DNA of 64,000 nt from Aliirhizobium wenxiniae (GCF_014201355.1 NZ_JACHEG010000005.1:62001-126000); one strand, 5' to 3'; counted from the first letter of the stretch, positions 8,746 through 17,639 are shown. The notes: generated by a model from the sequence alone, not told the origin. Translations and numbers: made by a program.

Positions 8746-10344
8746 TTACTCGGCGATATCGACAGCTTCGAAGGTGAAGTCGCCGAGCGGGCTCTGGGTG
8801 AAGCCGGTCACACCCTTGGCCATCGGGACGACGGCGAGCGAGTGGTCGATGGTTGCCCAGGGAGCATCCTTCTTGAAGATGACCTGTGCTTCTTCATAGA
8901 GCTTCGTACGTTCGGCCATGTCGGAGGTCGACTTTGCCTTCTTCACGAGGGCGTCGAATTCCTTGTTGCACCACTGCGCACGGTTGTTGCCGCCGACTGC
9001 GTCGCAGCCGAGCAGGGTGTCAAGGAAGTTGTCCGGGTCGCCGTTGTCGCCGGTCCAGCCCATGATGGCGGCGCCGTCACGGTTCTTGTCCTTGGAACGC
9101 TGCAGGTATTCTGCCCATTCGTAGGAAACGATTTCGACCTTGACGCCGATCTTGGCGTAATCGTCCTGGATGATTTCAGCGGCGCGACGTGCGTTGAGCA
9201 TGTACGGACGCGAAACCGGCATTGCCCATACCTTCATCGACAGGTCCTTGACGCCGGCGTCAGCCAGCATCTTCTTGGCGGCGTCGAGGTCGTATGTGTC
9301 GTCCTTGATGTCGTTGTTGTAGGACCACATCGTCGGCGGGATCGGGTTGGTTGCCGGCGTTGCCATGCCCTGGAAGACTGCATCAACGATGGCCTTCTTG
9401 TTGATGGCCTTGTTGAGCGCCTTGCGGACTTCAACCTTGTCGAACGGAGCGATGGTCGTGTTGTAGGCGAGGTAGGCGATGTTGAGGCCTTCCTGCTCCA
9501 TGACCTGCAGGTTCGAGTCGGACTTCATCGACTCGACGTCGGCAGCGTTCGGATACGGCATCAGGTGGCATTCGCCGGCCTTGAGCTTCTGGTAACGAAC
9601 GGCAGCGTCGGTGGTGATTGCGAAGACGAGGTCGTCGATCTTCGGAGCGGTGCCCCAGAAGTCCGGGTTCTTCTTGTAGCGAACGATGGCGTCCTGCTGG
9701 TAGGCGACGAAGGTGAACGGACCAGTGCCGACCGGCTGCTGGTTCAGCTGTTCCTTGGTGCCGGCCTTGTCGAGGCTGTCAGCATATTCCTTCGACATGA
9801 TCGAAGCGAACGGCATGGCAAGGTTGGCGAGGAACGGTGCTTCCGGGCGGGTGAGCGTGACCTTGACGGTCAGATCGTCAACCTTTTCGATCGACTTGAT
9901 CAGCTTCGGGAAGCCCATGCCGTCGGCATATTCCCAGGTCGCGCCGTTGATGTACTTGTTCCAGGCGTTCTTTTCATCGATCTGGCGACCGATGGAGAAA
10001 ACGACGTCATCAGCGTTCAGTTCGCGGGTCGGGGTGAAGTAGTCCGTGGTCTGGAACTTGACGCCCTTGCGCAGCTTGAAGGTGTAGACGGTGCCGTCAG
10101 CAGAAATTTCCCAGCTTTCTGCGAGGCCAGCTTCAGGCTGCGTGGTGCCCGGCTTGAACTCGAGAAGGCGGTTGTAGATCGGGTGAGCCGAGGCGTCGAA
10201 GGTCGTGCCGGCGGTGTAGAGGCCCGGATCGAAGCCTTCCGGAGAGCCTTCCGAGCAGAACACGAAGGTTTTGGCGCTTGCAGCGCCGGCAAAGAAGGTC
10301 GCCGACATAAGTGCTGCAGCTGCAAGAGTAAGCATGCGTTTCAT
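8746..10344 (-). CDS. dppA: Periplasmic peptide-binding protein of ABC transporter (DppA type)
   Basis: 532 residues. A signal peptide (MKRMLTLAAAALMSATFFAG, cleavage after AASA at residue 24) exports it to the periplasm. The rest is a family 5 extracellular solute-binding protein (SBP_bac_5) with the expected length, including the early motif CSEGSPEGFDPGLYTAGTT and the segment GTGPFTFVAYQQDA. It delivers substrate to DppBCDF encoded downstream. A strong AGGGAG ribosome-binding site precedes the ATG. Dipeptide or heme-precursor transport is known for DppA homologues; the divergent neighbour is a peptidase-like amidohydrolase, which is compatible with peptide or acyl-amino-acid uptake but does not prove it. 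Confidence 0.92.
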   Translation of the reverse strand: MKRMLTLAAAALMSATFFAGAASAKTFVFCSEGSPEGFDPGLYTAGTTFDASAHPIYNRLLEFKPGTTQPEAGLAESWEISADGTVYTFKLRKGVKFQTTDYFTPTRELNADDVVFSIGRQIDEKNAWNKYINGATWEYADGMGFPKLIKSIEKVDDLTVKVTLTRPEAPFLANLAMPFASIMSKEYADSLDKAGTKEQLNQQPVGTGPFTFVAYQQDAIVRYKKNPDFWGTAPKIDDLVFAITTDAAVRYQKLKAGECHLMPYPNAADVESMKSDSNLQVMEQEGLNIAYLAYNTTIAPFDKVEVRKALNKAINKKAIVDAVFQGMATPATNPIPPTMWSYNNDIKDDTYDLDAAKKMLADAGVKDLSMKVWAMPVSRPYMLNARRAAEIIQDDYAKIGVKVEIVSYEWAEYLQRSKDKNRDGAAIMGWTGDNGDPDNFLDTLLGCDAVGGNNRAQWCNKEFDALVKKAKSTSDMAERTKLYEEAQVIFKKDAPWATIDHSLAVVPMAKGVTGFTQSPLGDFTFEAVDIAE

Positions 10345-10850
10345 TTAAAGTCTCCCTACCTGTGCCGGCTTTGCCAGCACGGTTAATTTCCCTGATTTAC
10401 GATGCGTTTTGCCGCATCTTTTGGCCAAGTCCTGTGTTCGTCACCTCCTGACCGGCGAGCCCAACGCTTTGCCGGTCGAAATATATGTCCCCATCTCGGG
10501 TGAAACTGCAGGATCATGCGGGTCGTCATGTATTCGATGACAGAGGGAACAAATTTCCGCTTCAGACATCAAATTCAGAACGTCATGCTTAGCCTATGCC
10601 CATTCACTCCATATTTGTTTTGCGGTGAAGCATTACTCGCTCAGCGTGTCTGCTTCCCGTGGCGCGCGAGAATAGCGATTATCACTCGGTTGTCGAGACG
10701 GTAAGATCCGGCTTTTGATCACAACTGCAGTGACGCTGCCTAATCGATACGCATAGCCTTAATTCTTTGCATTATGCGTTGCGCTCGCGTCGGAAAGGGA
10801 TAGGTATGCGGTGACTGCATTCCATACCCAAAACTCAAGGCGGCTGTTTC
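10345..10850. other. Gene-free divergent promoter region between dppA and the M20 hydrolase
   Basis: About 500 bases without a credible gene. It is less G/C-rich than its flanks and must hold the promoters for dppA (leftward) and the amidohydrolase (rightward). A 7-base inverted repeat (10450-10456 / 10471-10477) falls in the presumed dppA leader. I could not assign a defined promoter or riboswitch. Confidence 0.5.
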
Positions 10851-12284
10851 ATGACCGAAGGCAATTCGAACCTCCCTCTCGTCTGGGATCTCGTCGAGCG
10901 TAAAACGGAAGTGTTTGCGGAATTGGCAAACCAGGTGTGGGAGACACCCGAGACCTGCTATATGGAGACGGAGTCTGCAGCCGCCCATCGCGAGATGCTG
11001 GAGGCGCAGGGTTTTCGGATTACCGATGCGGTTGCCAACATCCCGACCGCTGTGATGGGTGAGGCCGGCAGCGGTGGTCCGGTCATTGCGTTTCTCGGCG
11101 AATATGATGCGCTGGCCGGTCTCAGCCAGAAGGCGGGTGCAACCGAGCATGATCCGATGATCGCCGGCGCAAACGGTCATGGCTGCGGCCACAACCTGCT
11201 CGGTTCCGCATCACTTCTGGCTGCAACGGCGCTCAAGGACTGGCTTGAAAAGTCCGGCACGCCTGGCCGGGTTCGCTATTACGGCTGCCCGGCGGAAGAA
11301 GGTGGCGCGGCCAAGGCCTTCATGGTGCGCGACGGCGCCTTTTCCGATGTCGACATCGCCATCAGCTGGCACCCGAGCAACTTTGCCGGGGTTCAGCGCG
11401 AGACGTCGCTTGCCAATTGCCGCATCGACTTCACCTTCACCGGCCGTGCCGCGCATGCCGCCGCCGTGCCGGAACTGGGCCGCAGCGCGCTTGATGCCGT
11501 CGAACTGATGAGCGTCGGTGTCAATTATATGCGCGAGCACATGCCGTCCGAATGCCGCATCCATTATGCCGTGCTAGATACCGGCGGCATTTCTCCGAAT
11601 GTCGTTCAGGCGCATGCCAAGGTTCGTTATGTCGTGCGCGCGCCGGATCTCGCCGGCCTTTTTGCTCTCATCGAGCGGGTGAAGAAGGTTGCCGAAGGTG
11701 CGGCGCTGATGACCGAGACCAGGATGGAATCCGTCACGCTTGCCGGCGTTTCCAACCTGGTGGTGAACACGCCGCTGATGGACACGATGCAGGATATCTG
11801 GGAGAGCATGGGGCCGCCGGCCTTCGATGCCGAGGATATCGCATTTGCGGAAAAGATCCGCGCCACGCTGACGCCCGAGGATGTCGCGGCCAGCTGGGCG
11901 CAGGAGCGTCTCGAACAGCGGGATATCCCGCTTGCCGACTTCGTTCTGCCGGCTCATAACGAGGTTCGCCAGATGGGTGGATCGACCGATGTGGGCGATG
12001 TCAGCTGGGTCGTGCCGACCGTTCAGGCCTATGGTGCGACGCTCGCCATCGGCACGCAGCTGCATACCTGGCAGGTGGTTGCGCAGGGCAAGAGCGCGCT
12101 TGCCCACAAGGGCATGGCTTCCGTTGCAAAGGTGATGGCGGCCACGGGTCTTGCGGCGATGACCAGCGAACAGCTGCGCGAGGCGGCATGGGCCGATCTC
12201 AAGCGCCGGCACAAGGGGCAGGATTACAAGAGCCCGATCCCTGCTCAAGCAGAGCCGCCGATCGCGGCCATGTCTGTACGCTAG
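10851..12284 (+). CDS. M20-family amidohydrolase, AbgB-like (p-aminobenzoyl-glutamate hydrolase subunit B type)
   Basis: 477 residues. The metal-binding motif H110-G-C-G-H114-N and the preceding GEYDALAGLSQKAG segment belong to the AbgB branch of M20 metallopeptidases, which cleave amide bonds of aminoacyl or aroyl-amino acids. A lid (dimerisation) domain beginning near FTFTGRAAHAAAVPELGRSA interrupts the catalytic domain, as in the family. In E. coli AbgB works with AbgA; no abgA is adjacent, so this could be a single-chain enzyme with a related substrate. It is divergent from the peptide transporter operon and an aminotransferase lies 155 bases downstream, suggesting uptake, hydrolysis and deamination of an amide-linked amino compound. 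That pathway is inference. Confidence 0.85.
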   Translation: MTEGNSNLPLVWDLVERKTEVFAELANQVWETPETCYMETESAAAHREMLEAQGFRITDAVANIPTAVMGEAGSGGPVIAFLGEYDALAGLSQKAGATEHDPMIAGANGHGCGHNLLGSASLLAATALKDWLEKSGTPGRVRYYGCPAEEGGAAKAFMVRDGAFSDVDIAISWHPSNFAGVQRETSLANCRIDFTFTGRAAHAAAVPELGRSALDAVELMSVGVNYMREHMPSECRIHYAVLDTGGISPNVVQAHAKVRYVVRAPDLAGLFALIERVKKVAEGAALMTETRMESVTLAGVSNLVVNTPLMDTMQDIWESMGPPAFDAEDIAFAEKIRATLTPEDVAASWAQERLEQRDIPLADFVLPAHNEVRQMGGSTDVGDVSWVVPTVQAYGATLAIGTQLHTWQVVAQGKSALAHKGMASVAKVMAATGLAAMTSEQLREAAWADLKRRHKGQDYKSPIPAQAEPPIAAMSVR

Positions 12285-12323
12285 TATGTCGGTTCGCTGA
12301 TCAGGCCTATGAAAATTGCTCAT

Positions 12324-12354
12324 GAGCCCGTCAATTATTTTAAACGGCGGGCTC
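12324..12354 (+). terminator. Possible terminator/attenuator hairpin before the aminotransferase gene
   Basis: Inverted repeat with 9-base arms (12324-12332 and 12346-12354, one G-T wobble) and an A/T-rich 13-base loop, 40 bases past the amidohydrolase stop. There is no clean T run, so termination is uncertain. Confidence 0.4.
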
Positions 12355-12439
12355 TGCTAAATCGCGTTTGAGGGCTGGAAATCCGCTGGATTCCTCTTAT
12401 GAATTTCCTATTCGCGTTCGTGCGAGAGGAGAACAGTCC

Positions 12440-13795
12440 GTGACGATCCAGCCCAATTCCATCGAGGCCCGCGACAAGGCCTATCATCTGCATTCCTACA
12501 CGAACGCACGGGCGCTGGAGCGCGATGGCGCGCTGGTGATCGAGCGCGGCGAAGGCATCCATGTCTACGACAATGCCGGCAAGCAGTATATCGAAGGCAT
12601 GGCTGGACTTTGGAGCGTCGGCGTCGGTTTCGGCGAAAGCCGTCTGGTCGAGGCCGCGGCAAAGCAGATGGCGAAGCTGCCCTATTACCACACTTTCACA
12701 GCGCGCACGCACAGCCCGTCTGTCGAGCTTGCCGAAAAGCTCATCGAGATCGCGCCGGTGCCGATGTCGAAGGCATATTTCACCAATTCCGGTTCGGAAG
12801 CCAATGATACGGCGATGAAGATCGTCTGGTACCGGTCGAATGCGCTTGGCAAGCCGGACAAGAAGAAGATCATTTCCCGCACCAAGGGCTATCACGGCGT
12901 CACCATCGCGTCCGCCAGCCTGACCGGCCTGCCGAACAACCATCGTTCCTTCGACCTGCCGATCGCGCGCGTGCTGCACACGAGCTGCCCGCATTACCGT
13001 GCCTTCAAGACGGAGGGCGAGACCGAGCCACAGTTCGTCGAGCGCTGCGCCAAGGATCTGGAAGACCTGATCCTCAGGGAAGGCCCCGATACGGTTGCCG
13101 CCTTTATCGGCGAGCCGGTCATGGGGGCGGGCGGCGTCATCGTGCCGCCGGCCGGTTACTGGGAAGCGATCCAGAAGGTTCTGAAGAAATACGATGTCCT
13201 GTTCATCGCAGACGAAGTGATCTGCGGTTTCGGGCGCACGGGCGAGATGTTCGGCACGACGACATATGCGCTGCAGCCCGACATGATGACGCTTTCGAAG
13301 CAGATCTCGTCTTCCTATCAGCCGATCTCGGCGCTTCTGATCAACGAAAACGTCTATCAGCCGCTGGCGGATGAATCGGCGAAGATCGGCACGTTCGGCC
13401 ATGGCGTCACCGCAGCCGGCCATCCGGTTGCAGCGGCTGTCGCGCTGGAAAACATCAGGATCATCGAGGAGCGCGATCTTGTCGGCAATGTCCGGGCGCT
13501 TAGCCCGAAATTCCTGGCGCGGCTGAAGTCGATCGGCGATCATCCGCTGGTCATCGAACACCGCGGCGTCGGCCTGATCGGCGCCTTCGAGCTTGCACCG
13601 CGCGAAGGCTTTGCGGCCGGGCAGCTCGGGCCGAAGCTGTTCGGATATCTGATGGATGAGGGCGTCATCAGCCGCGCCATCGGAGATTCGATTGCGTTTT
13701 GCCCACCGATGATCATTACCGACCAGCAGGTCAATGACATGTTCGACAAAGTCGAGCGCGGGCTTGAAAAATTTGCCAGGGAGCTGACGGCGTAA
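12440..13795 (+). CDS. Class III (omega) aminotransferase, PLP-dependent
   Basis: 451 residues from the GTG at 12440, chosen because a GAGAGGAG ribosome-binding site lies just upstream; longer starts lack one. It is a fold-type I, class III aminotransferase: the NSGSEAND PLP-phosphate motif is near residue 117, the aspartate of FIADEVICGFGR contacts the PLP ring nitrogen, and K287 in TLSKQISS is the Schiff-base lysine. Members transfer amino groups from omega-amino acids, beta-alanine or diamines (putrescine) to pyruvate or 2-oxoglutarate. Databases often label this subgroup 'aspartate aminotransferase family', but class III membership argues against aspartate as substrate. A separate promoter is likely, given the 155-base gap behind the hydrolase. 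Confidence 0.87.
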   Translation: MTIQPNSIEARDKAYHLHSYTNARALERDGALVIERGEGIHVYDNAGKQYIEGMAGLWSVGVGFGESRLVEAAAKQMAKLPYYHTFTARTHSPSVELAEKLIEIAPVPMSKAYFTNSGSEANDTAMKIVWYRSNALGKPDKKKIISRTKGYHGVTIASASLTGLPNNHRSFDLPIARVLHTSCPHYRAFKTEGETEPQFVERCAKDLEDLILREGPDTVAAFIGEPVMGAGGVIVPPAGYWEAIQKVLKKYDVLFIADEVICGFGRTGEMFGTTTYALQPDMMTLSKQISSSYQPISALLINENVYQPLADESAKIGTFGHGVTAAGHPVAAAVALENIRIIEERDLVGNVRALSPKFLARLKSIGDHPLVIEHRGVGLIGAFELAPREGFAAGQLGPKLFGYLMDEGVISRAIGDSIAFCPPMIITDQQVNDMFDKVERGLEKFARELTA

Positions 13796-13824
13796 ACCGC
13801 TGATTTCTCCAATTGTCTAGCATC

Positions 13825-13849
13825 ATGGCGTCCCTATATTGGACGCCAT
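13825..13849 (+). promoter_or_regulatory. Inverted repeat enclosing the cls start codon
   Basis: Perfect 9-base arms at 13825-13833 and 13841-13849 around a 7-base A/T-rich centre; the right arm contains the first two bases of the ATG at 13848. In RNA the start codon and the region that should hold the ribosome-binding site would be paired; in DNA it could be an operator. Confidence 0.5.
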
Positions 13850-15308
13850 GATCTCACTTATCGACGCCTATTGGCCGCACATCCTGTTCATTGTCTCGGT
13901 GGTGGCCGGCGCGTCGGCGGCCGTTCATGCGACCATGACGAAGGAAGAGGTCCGCTCTGCTGTCGGTTGGGTCGGCGTCATTCTGCTGTCGCCCATCGTC
14001 GGCGCGGCGTTTTATCTGATCGCCGGCGTCAATCGTATTCGCCGCAATGTCATCGGTGACCGGCGCTCGCTGCTGCAAGGTGCGGAGCGTTTCGATTTCG
14101 CTTCCTATGATGCGACCGACGATCAGGTGATCGAGGATTTCGGCTACCGGTTGCGGGGGATGAAGACGCTTGGCGACCGCGTCACCCGGCACCACCTGAC
14201 AACCGGCAATACGATTTCCGCCTTCGACAATGGCGATGCAGCCTATGGCGCGATGCTCGAACAGATCGCGCTCGCGAGCCGTTCCATTCTGCTCGAAACC
14301 TATATTTTCGACCGGGACCGGATCGGCGCGCGGTTCATCGAGGCGCTGAGTGCGGCGGCGCGGCGTGGCGTCGAGGTCCGGGTGCTGATCGATGCCGTCG
14401 GTGCGCGCTATTCGGTGCCGAGCGTGCTCGGTATGCTGCGCGATGGCGGCGTCACCGTCGATGTGTTCAACGGCAATGTCATCACCGGCCTGCGCCTGCC
14501 CTATGCAAACCTGCGTACCCACCGCAAGATCATGGTCATCGACGGCGAAATAGCCTTTACCGGCGGCATGAATATCCGCGAGGGATTTTCCTGCGAATTC
14601 AGCGGCGATAAATGTGCCGCCGATACGCATTTCCGCGTGACAGGACCGGTTGTCGCCGATTTGCTGGCGATCTCGGCTGCGGACTGGGAGTTTTCCACCG
14701 ACGAAAAGCTGGAGGGTGAAGCCTGGAAGGTTCCGACACCTGGCATGCGGCCCGGTTCGCCCACCATGATGCGCGCCGTCTCTTCCGGTCCTGATCGCAG
14801 CGTCGAGACGAACCAGAAGATGCTGATGGGCGCTTTTTCCATCGCCCGATCCTCGATAAAGATCGTCTCACCTTATTTCCTGCCAGACCGGGAGTTGATT
14901 ACCGCGCTGATCACGGCGGCGCGGCGCGGCGTCGTGGTCGATATCGTCGTGCCGAGCGCCAACAACCTGAAACTGGTCGATCTCGCGATGACGGCGCAGT
15001 TCGACCAGATGCTGAAAAACTATTGTCGCATCTGGCGGGCGGCAGGGCCGTTCAACCACTCCAAGCTGATGGCGATCGACGGCTGCTGGGCCTATGTCGG
15101 ATCCTCGAATATCGACCCCCGCTCGCTGAGGCTGAATTTCGAGGTCGATCTTGAAGTTTTCGATCGTGGATTTGCGCAAGCGCTGGAACGAAGGGTCGAC
15201 CTGGCTATTTCCTCTGCGGAAGAGGTGACGCTGCATGGTCTTCGTTCACGACCATTTGCAAAACGCCTGCTTGAACGGGTGCTCTGGTTGGGCTCACCCT
15301 ATCTGTGA
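13848..15308 (+). CDS. cls: Cardiolipin synthase / phospholipase D family protein
   Basis: 486 residues from ATG 13848. Two N-terminal membrane spans (about 9-28 and 40-60, PLDc_N region) are followed by two HKD phosphodiesterase motifs: H225-x-K227-(x4)-D232 and H404-x-K406-(x4)-D411, the second in the context NIDPRSLRLNFE. This is the layout of ClsA-type cardiolipin synthases, which join two phosphatidylglycerol molecules (or phosphatidylglycerol and another donor) in the inner membrane. The start codon sits in a perfect inverted repeat. An in-frame TTG at 13839 is an alternative start but lies in the loop. An EEP-family gene follows 43 bases later, an arrangement seen repeatedly beside cls genes. 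Confidence 0.9.
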   Translation: MISLIDAYWPHILFIVSVVAGASAAVHATMTKEEVRSAVGWVGVILLSPIVGAAFYLIAGVNRIRRNVIGDRRSLLQGAERFDFASYDATDDQVIEDFGYRLRGMKTLGDRVTRHHLTTGNTISAFDNGDAAYGAMLEQIALASRSILLETYIFDRDRIGARFIEALSAAARRGVEVRVLIDAVGARYSVPSVLGMLRDGGVTVDVFNGNVITGLRLPYANLRTHRKIMVIDGEIAFTGGMNIREGFSCEFSGDKCAADTHFRVTGPVVADLLAISAADWEFSTDEKLEGEAWKVPTPGMRPGSPTMMRAVSSGPDRSVETNQKMLMGAFSIARSSIKIVSPYFLPDRELITALITAARRGVVVDIVVPSANNLKLVDLAMTAQFDQMLKNYCRIWRAAGPFNHSKLMAIDGCWAYVGSSNIDPRSLRLNFEVDLEVFDRGFAQALERRVDLAISSAEEVTLHGLRSRPFAKRLLERVLWLGSPYL

Positions 15309-15351
15309 TTTGTACCGGTCGGCGCGGCCTGCGTCGGTCATGCTTTGAAGA

Positions 15352-16173
15352 ATGACGGTGATGCACGAGAAACGTACAACCCTGCCGGCCAGCATCATTG
15401 CGTCGATCCGCGCCCGAAAGGCGCGCGGAAACGGCATGTACTCCGCCCATGATCCGGCGACCGGCCTGCTCGTCGCATCCTACAATGTGCATAAATGCGT
15501 CGGAGTCGACGGCAGGTTCGATCCGGGCCGGATCGCCCAGGTGATCCGCGAAATCGGCGCGGATATCATCGCGCTGCAGGAGGCGGATACGCGTTTCGGC
15601 GAACGTCGGGGGCTTCTCGATCTTGCCTGGATGGAGCGGGAAACGGGGCTTTACCCGGTGCCAGTCTCTGGCGCTGCCCGTGCGCATGGCTGGCACGGCA
15701 ATGTCGTGTTTTTCCGCGAAGGCGTGGTGCGTGATGTGCACCAGGTGAAGCTGCCGGGACTGGAGCCGCGCGGCGCTCTGATGGCGGAACTCGACCTTGC
15801 GGGTGGAAATACATTTCGGGTGATTGCCGCGCATCTTGGTCTGCTCAACCGGTCCCGCCAGCAGCAGGCGCGGATGATCCTCGATATCCTGCGCGCCCGC
15901 GAAGAATATCCGACCGTGCTGATGGGGGACCTCAACGAATGGCGGCTGGGAGATCGTTCCTCGCTCAACACGCTGGCGACGGTTTTCGGCCTGCCATCGG
16001 CGGTGCCGAGTTTCCCGTCACGACTGCCGGTGCTGGCGCTCGACCGCATCATGGCCAACCGCCCCGACTTGATCGATCGTGTCGAAACGCATGACACGCC
16101 GCTTTCTCGGCGGGCATCGGACCATCTGCCGATCAAGGCTGTGGTGAAGATCGGTGCCAGGCTTACTCGTTGA
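15352..16173 (+). CDS. Endonuclease/exonuclease/phosphatase (EEP) family protein
   Basis: 273 residues, soluble, no signal peptide seen. The EEP fold motifs are present in order: SYNVHKCVG (metal-proximal Asn), IIALQEAD (metal-binding Glu), MGDLNEWR (Asp/Asn active-site pair) and the terminal SDHLPIKAVV (catalytic Asp-His). This is the DNase I/Mg-dependent phosphodiesterase superfamily; members act on nucleic acids, phosphoinositides or sphingolipids. Placement directly behind a phospholipid synthase makes a lipid-phosphodiester role plausible. The ATG at 15352 and another at 15361 are both possible starts. The likely operon is cls-EEP. Confidence 0.83.
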   Translation: MTVMHEKRTTLPASIIASIRARKARGNGMYSAHDPATGLLVASYNVHKCVGVDGRFDPGRIAQVIREIGADIIALQEADTRFGERRGLLDLAWMERETGLYPVPVSGAARAHGWHGNVVFFREGVVRDVHQVKLPGLEPRGALMAELDLAGGNTFRVIAAHLGLLNRSRQQQARMILDILRAREEYPTVLMGDLNEWRLGDRSSLNTLATVFGLPSAVPSFPSRLPVLALDRIMANRPDLIDRVETHDTPLSRRASDHLPIKAVVKIGARLTR

Positions 16174-16294
16174 GGCTGGCCGGCTGAATTGACTTGGTGA
16201 CAATCTTCCCGGCTTGCGTCGCTTTACCTCGAGCCAGGGCGATAATAGGCTTTTGTCATTCACGCACTGCCGTCTTTTCCGAGCAAGGATTTCC

Positions 16295-17269
16295 ATGACC
16301 GATATCGCCATGATCGAAGCCGCCCGAGCCCGTCTCGACGGCCATGTCCGCCGCACGCCCCTGCTTTCCTCTCCCTTCCTCGACGAGATTGCCGGCCGGC
16401 GGATTTTCGTCAAACCCGAATGCCTGCAGCATACGGGATCGTTCAAGTTCCGTGGCGCATGGTCGGCGATTTCCGGTCTTTCGCCGGAGGCTCGTGCGAA
16501 AGGCGTGATCGCGTTTTCTTCCGGCAATCATGCGCAGGGCGTGGCGCTTGCCGCAAAGCTGCATGGCATTCCGGCCGTCATCATCATGCCGTCCGATGCT
16601 CCGCGCATCAAGATCGAGAACACCCGTGCCTATGGGGCCGAGGTCGTGCTTTTCGATCGCGCGACGGAGGATCGCGATGCGATCGGCGCGCGGCTTTCGG
16701 CCGAGCGCGATCTGACGCTGGTCAGGCCGTTCGATGAGCCGCTGGTGATCGCAGGCCAGGGGACGGCGGGTCTCGAAATCGCCGAACAGGCGGCGGAACT
16801 GGGCATAGACAAGGCCGATGTTCTCGTCCCGACCGGTGGCGGCGGCTTTATTTCCGGCGTGTCTCTGGCGCTTGCGGCAAAGGCGCCGGGCCTCACTGTC
16901 CATCCCTGCGAGCCCGAGGGGTTCGATGACGTCACGCGCTCGCTGGCGTCCGGCAAAATCGAAAAGAACGCCAGGCAATCCGGTTCGCTCTGCGATGCGA
17001 TCATCACGCCGCAGCCGGGAAACATCACCTTTCCGATCATGTCGAAGCTCTGCGGCGCCGGGCTTGTCGTCACCGAAGACGAGGCTTTGAAAGCGATGGC
17101 GCTCGCCTTCAGCCGGTTGAAGATCGTGGTCGAACCGGGTGGAGCGGTGGCGCTTGCGGCAGCGCTTTTCCATGGCGAAACGCTCGGTGACACCGTGATT
17201 GCGGTCTGCTCGGGCGGCAATGTCGATGGCGACATTTTTCGCATGGCACTCGAACGCAATCCGGATTGA
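16295..17269 (+). CDS. Threonine/serine dehydratase, PLP fold type II
   Basis: 324 residues from the ATG at 16295 (AAGGA ribosome-binding site); the longer upstream reading frame has no family similarity. K51 in SFKFRGA is the PLP lysine, GGGGF near residue 183 binds the PLP phosphate, and CSGGNVDGD lies near the end. There is no C-terminal ACT regulatory domain, so this is the catabolic/short type (TdcB- or serine racemase-like) and not the isoleucine-feedback IlvA. It converts threonine to 2-oxobutyrate or serine to pyruvate. It appears monocistronic. Confidence 0.9.
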   Translation: MTDIAMIEAARARLDGHVRRTPLLSSPFLDEIAGRRIFVKPECLQHTGSFKFRGAWSAISGLSPEARAKGVIAFSSGNHAQGVALAAKLHGIPAVIIMPSDAPRIKIENTRAYGAEVVLFDRATEDRDAIGARLSAERDLTLVRPFDEPLVIAGQGTAGLEIAEQAAELGIDKADVLVPTGGGGFISGVSLALAAKAPGLTVHPCEPEGFDDVTRSLASGKIEKNARQSGSLCDAIITPQPGNITFPIMSKLCGAGLVVTEDEALKAMALAFSRLKIVVEPGGAVALAAALFHGETLGDTVIAVCSGGNVDGDIFRMALERNPD

Positions 17270-17290
17270 GGCGACAAAAAGGCGCTCGTC

Positions 17291-17315
17291 GGAACCGGAG
17301 GCATAATAAACCGTT
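17291..17315 (+). promoter_or_regulatory. EcfG/RpoE2-type general-stress promoter
   Basis: GGAAC at 17291-17295, 16 bases, then CGTT at 17312-17315: an exact match to the alphaproteobacterial EcfG (RpoE2) consensus. It lies 147 bases before the 45-aa membrane protein gene. An imperfect inverted repeat (17311-17321 / 17330-17340, one mismatch) overlaps the -10 element and expected start site, and another dyad (17378-17388 / 17394-17404, 9 of 11) follows. Confidence 0.65.
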
Positions 17316-17461
17316 AACGCCGCATTACAGGCATTAACGGAAAAGGATTTTCCAATCCGCCGCTTTTGCTTGGAACTTTATCTCTACCAAGTTGATAGGG
17401 ATAAGGTAGCATCAGTCATCACCCGGAGAATGGTGGCTTTAAGAAAAGCTGGAGGAAGATC

Positions 17462-17599
17462 ATGCGACACTCGACTGTTCAGACACGATCGCTTTCCCAT
17501 CGCCACTCGCTGTTCGGCAGCTGGCAATCCGCCACGCATCTTGCAATCGCCGTCGCGGCGTTTGTTTTCGTCGGTGCTGTGACGCTCGGTATTTTCTAA
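17462..17599 (+). CDS. Small single-span membrane protein (45 aa), unknown function
   Basis: A short gene supported by a strong GGAGGA ribosome-binding site 6 bases before the ATG. The product has a basic N-terminal half with several His, Arg and Ser residues (start MRHSTVQTRSLSHRH), then one hydrophobic helix from about residue 27 to 45 ending TLGIF, so it should insert in the inner membrane with the N-terminus in the cytoplasm. No catalytic motif is visible. An exact general-stress promoter match lies upstream, so it is probably stress-induced. I recognise no named family. Confidence 0.7.
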   Translation: MRHSTVQTRSLSHRHSLFGSWQSATHLAIAVAAFVFVGAVTLGIF

Positions 17600-17639
17600 G
17601 GTTCGTTAAAGGCGGCTTTAGTGCCCAAACGCTTCCTCA

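Noticed and set aside
5025..10386. Plus-strand ORFs opposite the dpp operon
   Set aside because: Antisense shadows of confidently identified transporter genes; composition is low-complexity His/Asp/Arg-rich.
10516..10704. 62-codon ORF upstream of the M20 hydrolase
   Set aside because: Cys/Phe/Arg-rich product without a ribosome-binding site; lies in an A/T-rich promoter region.
17374..17393. GGAAC-N14-GTT before the small membrane protein, as a second EcfG promoter
   Set aside because: Spacer is two bases too short; the exact match at 17291 is a better candidate.
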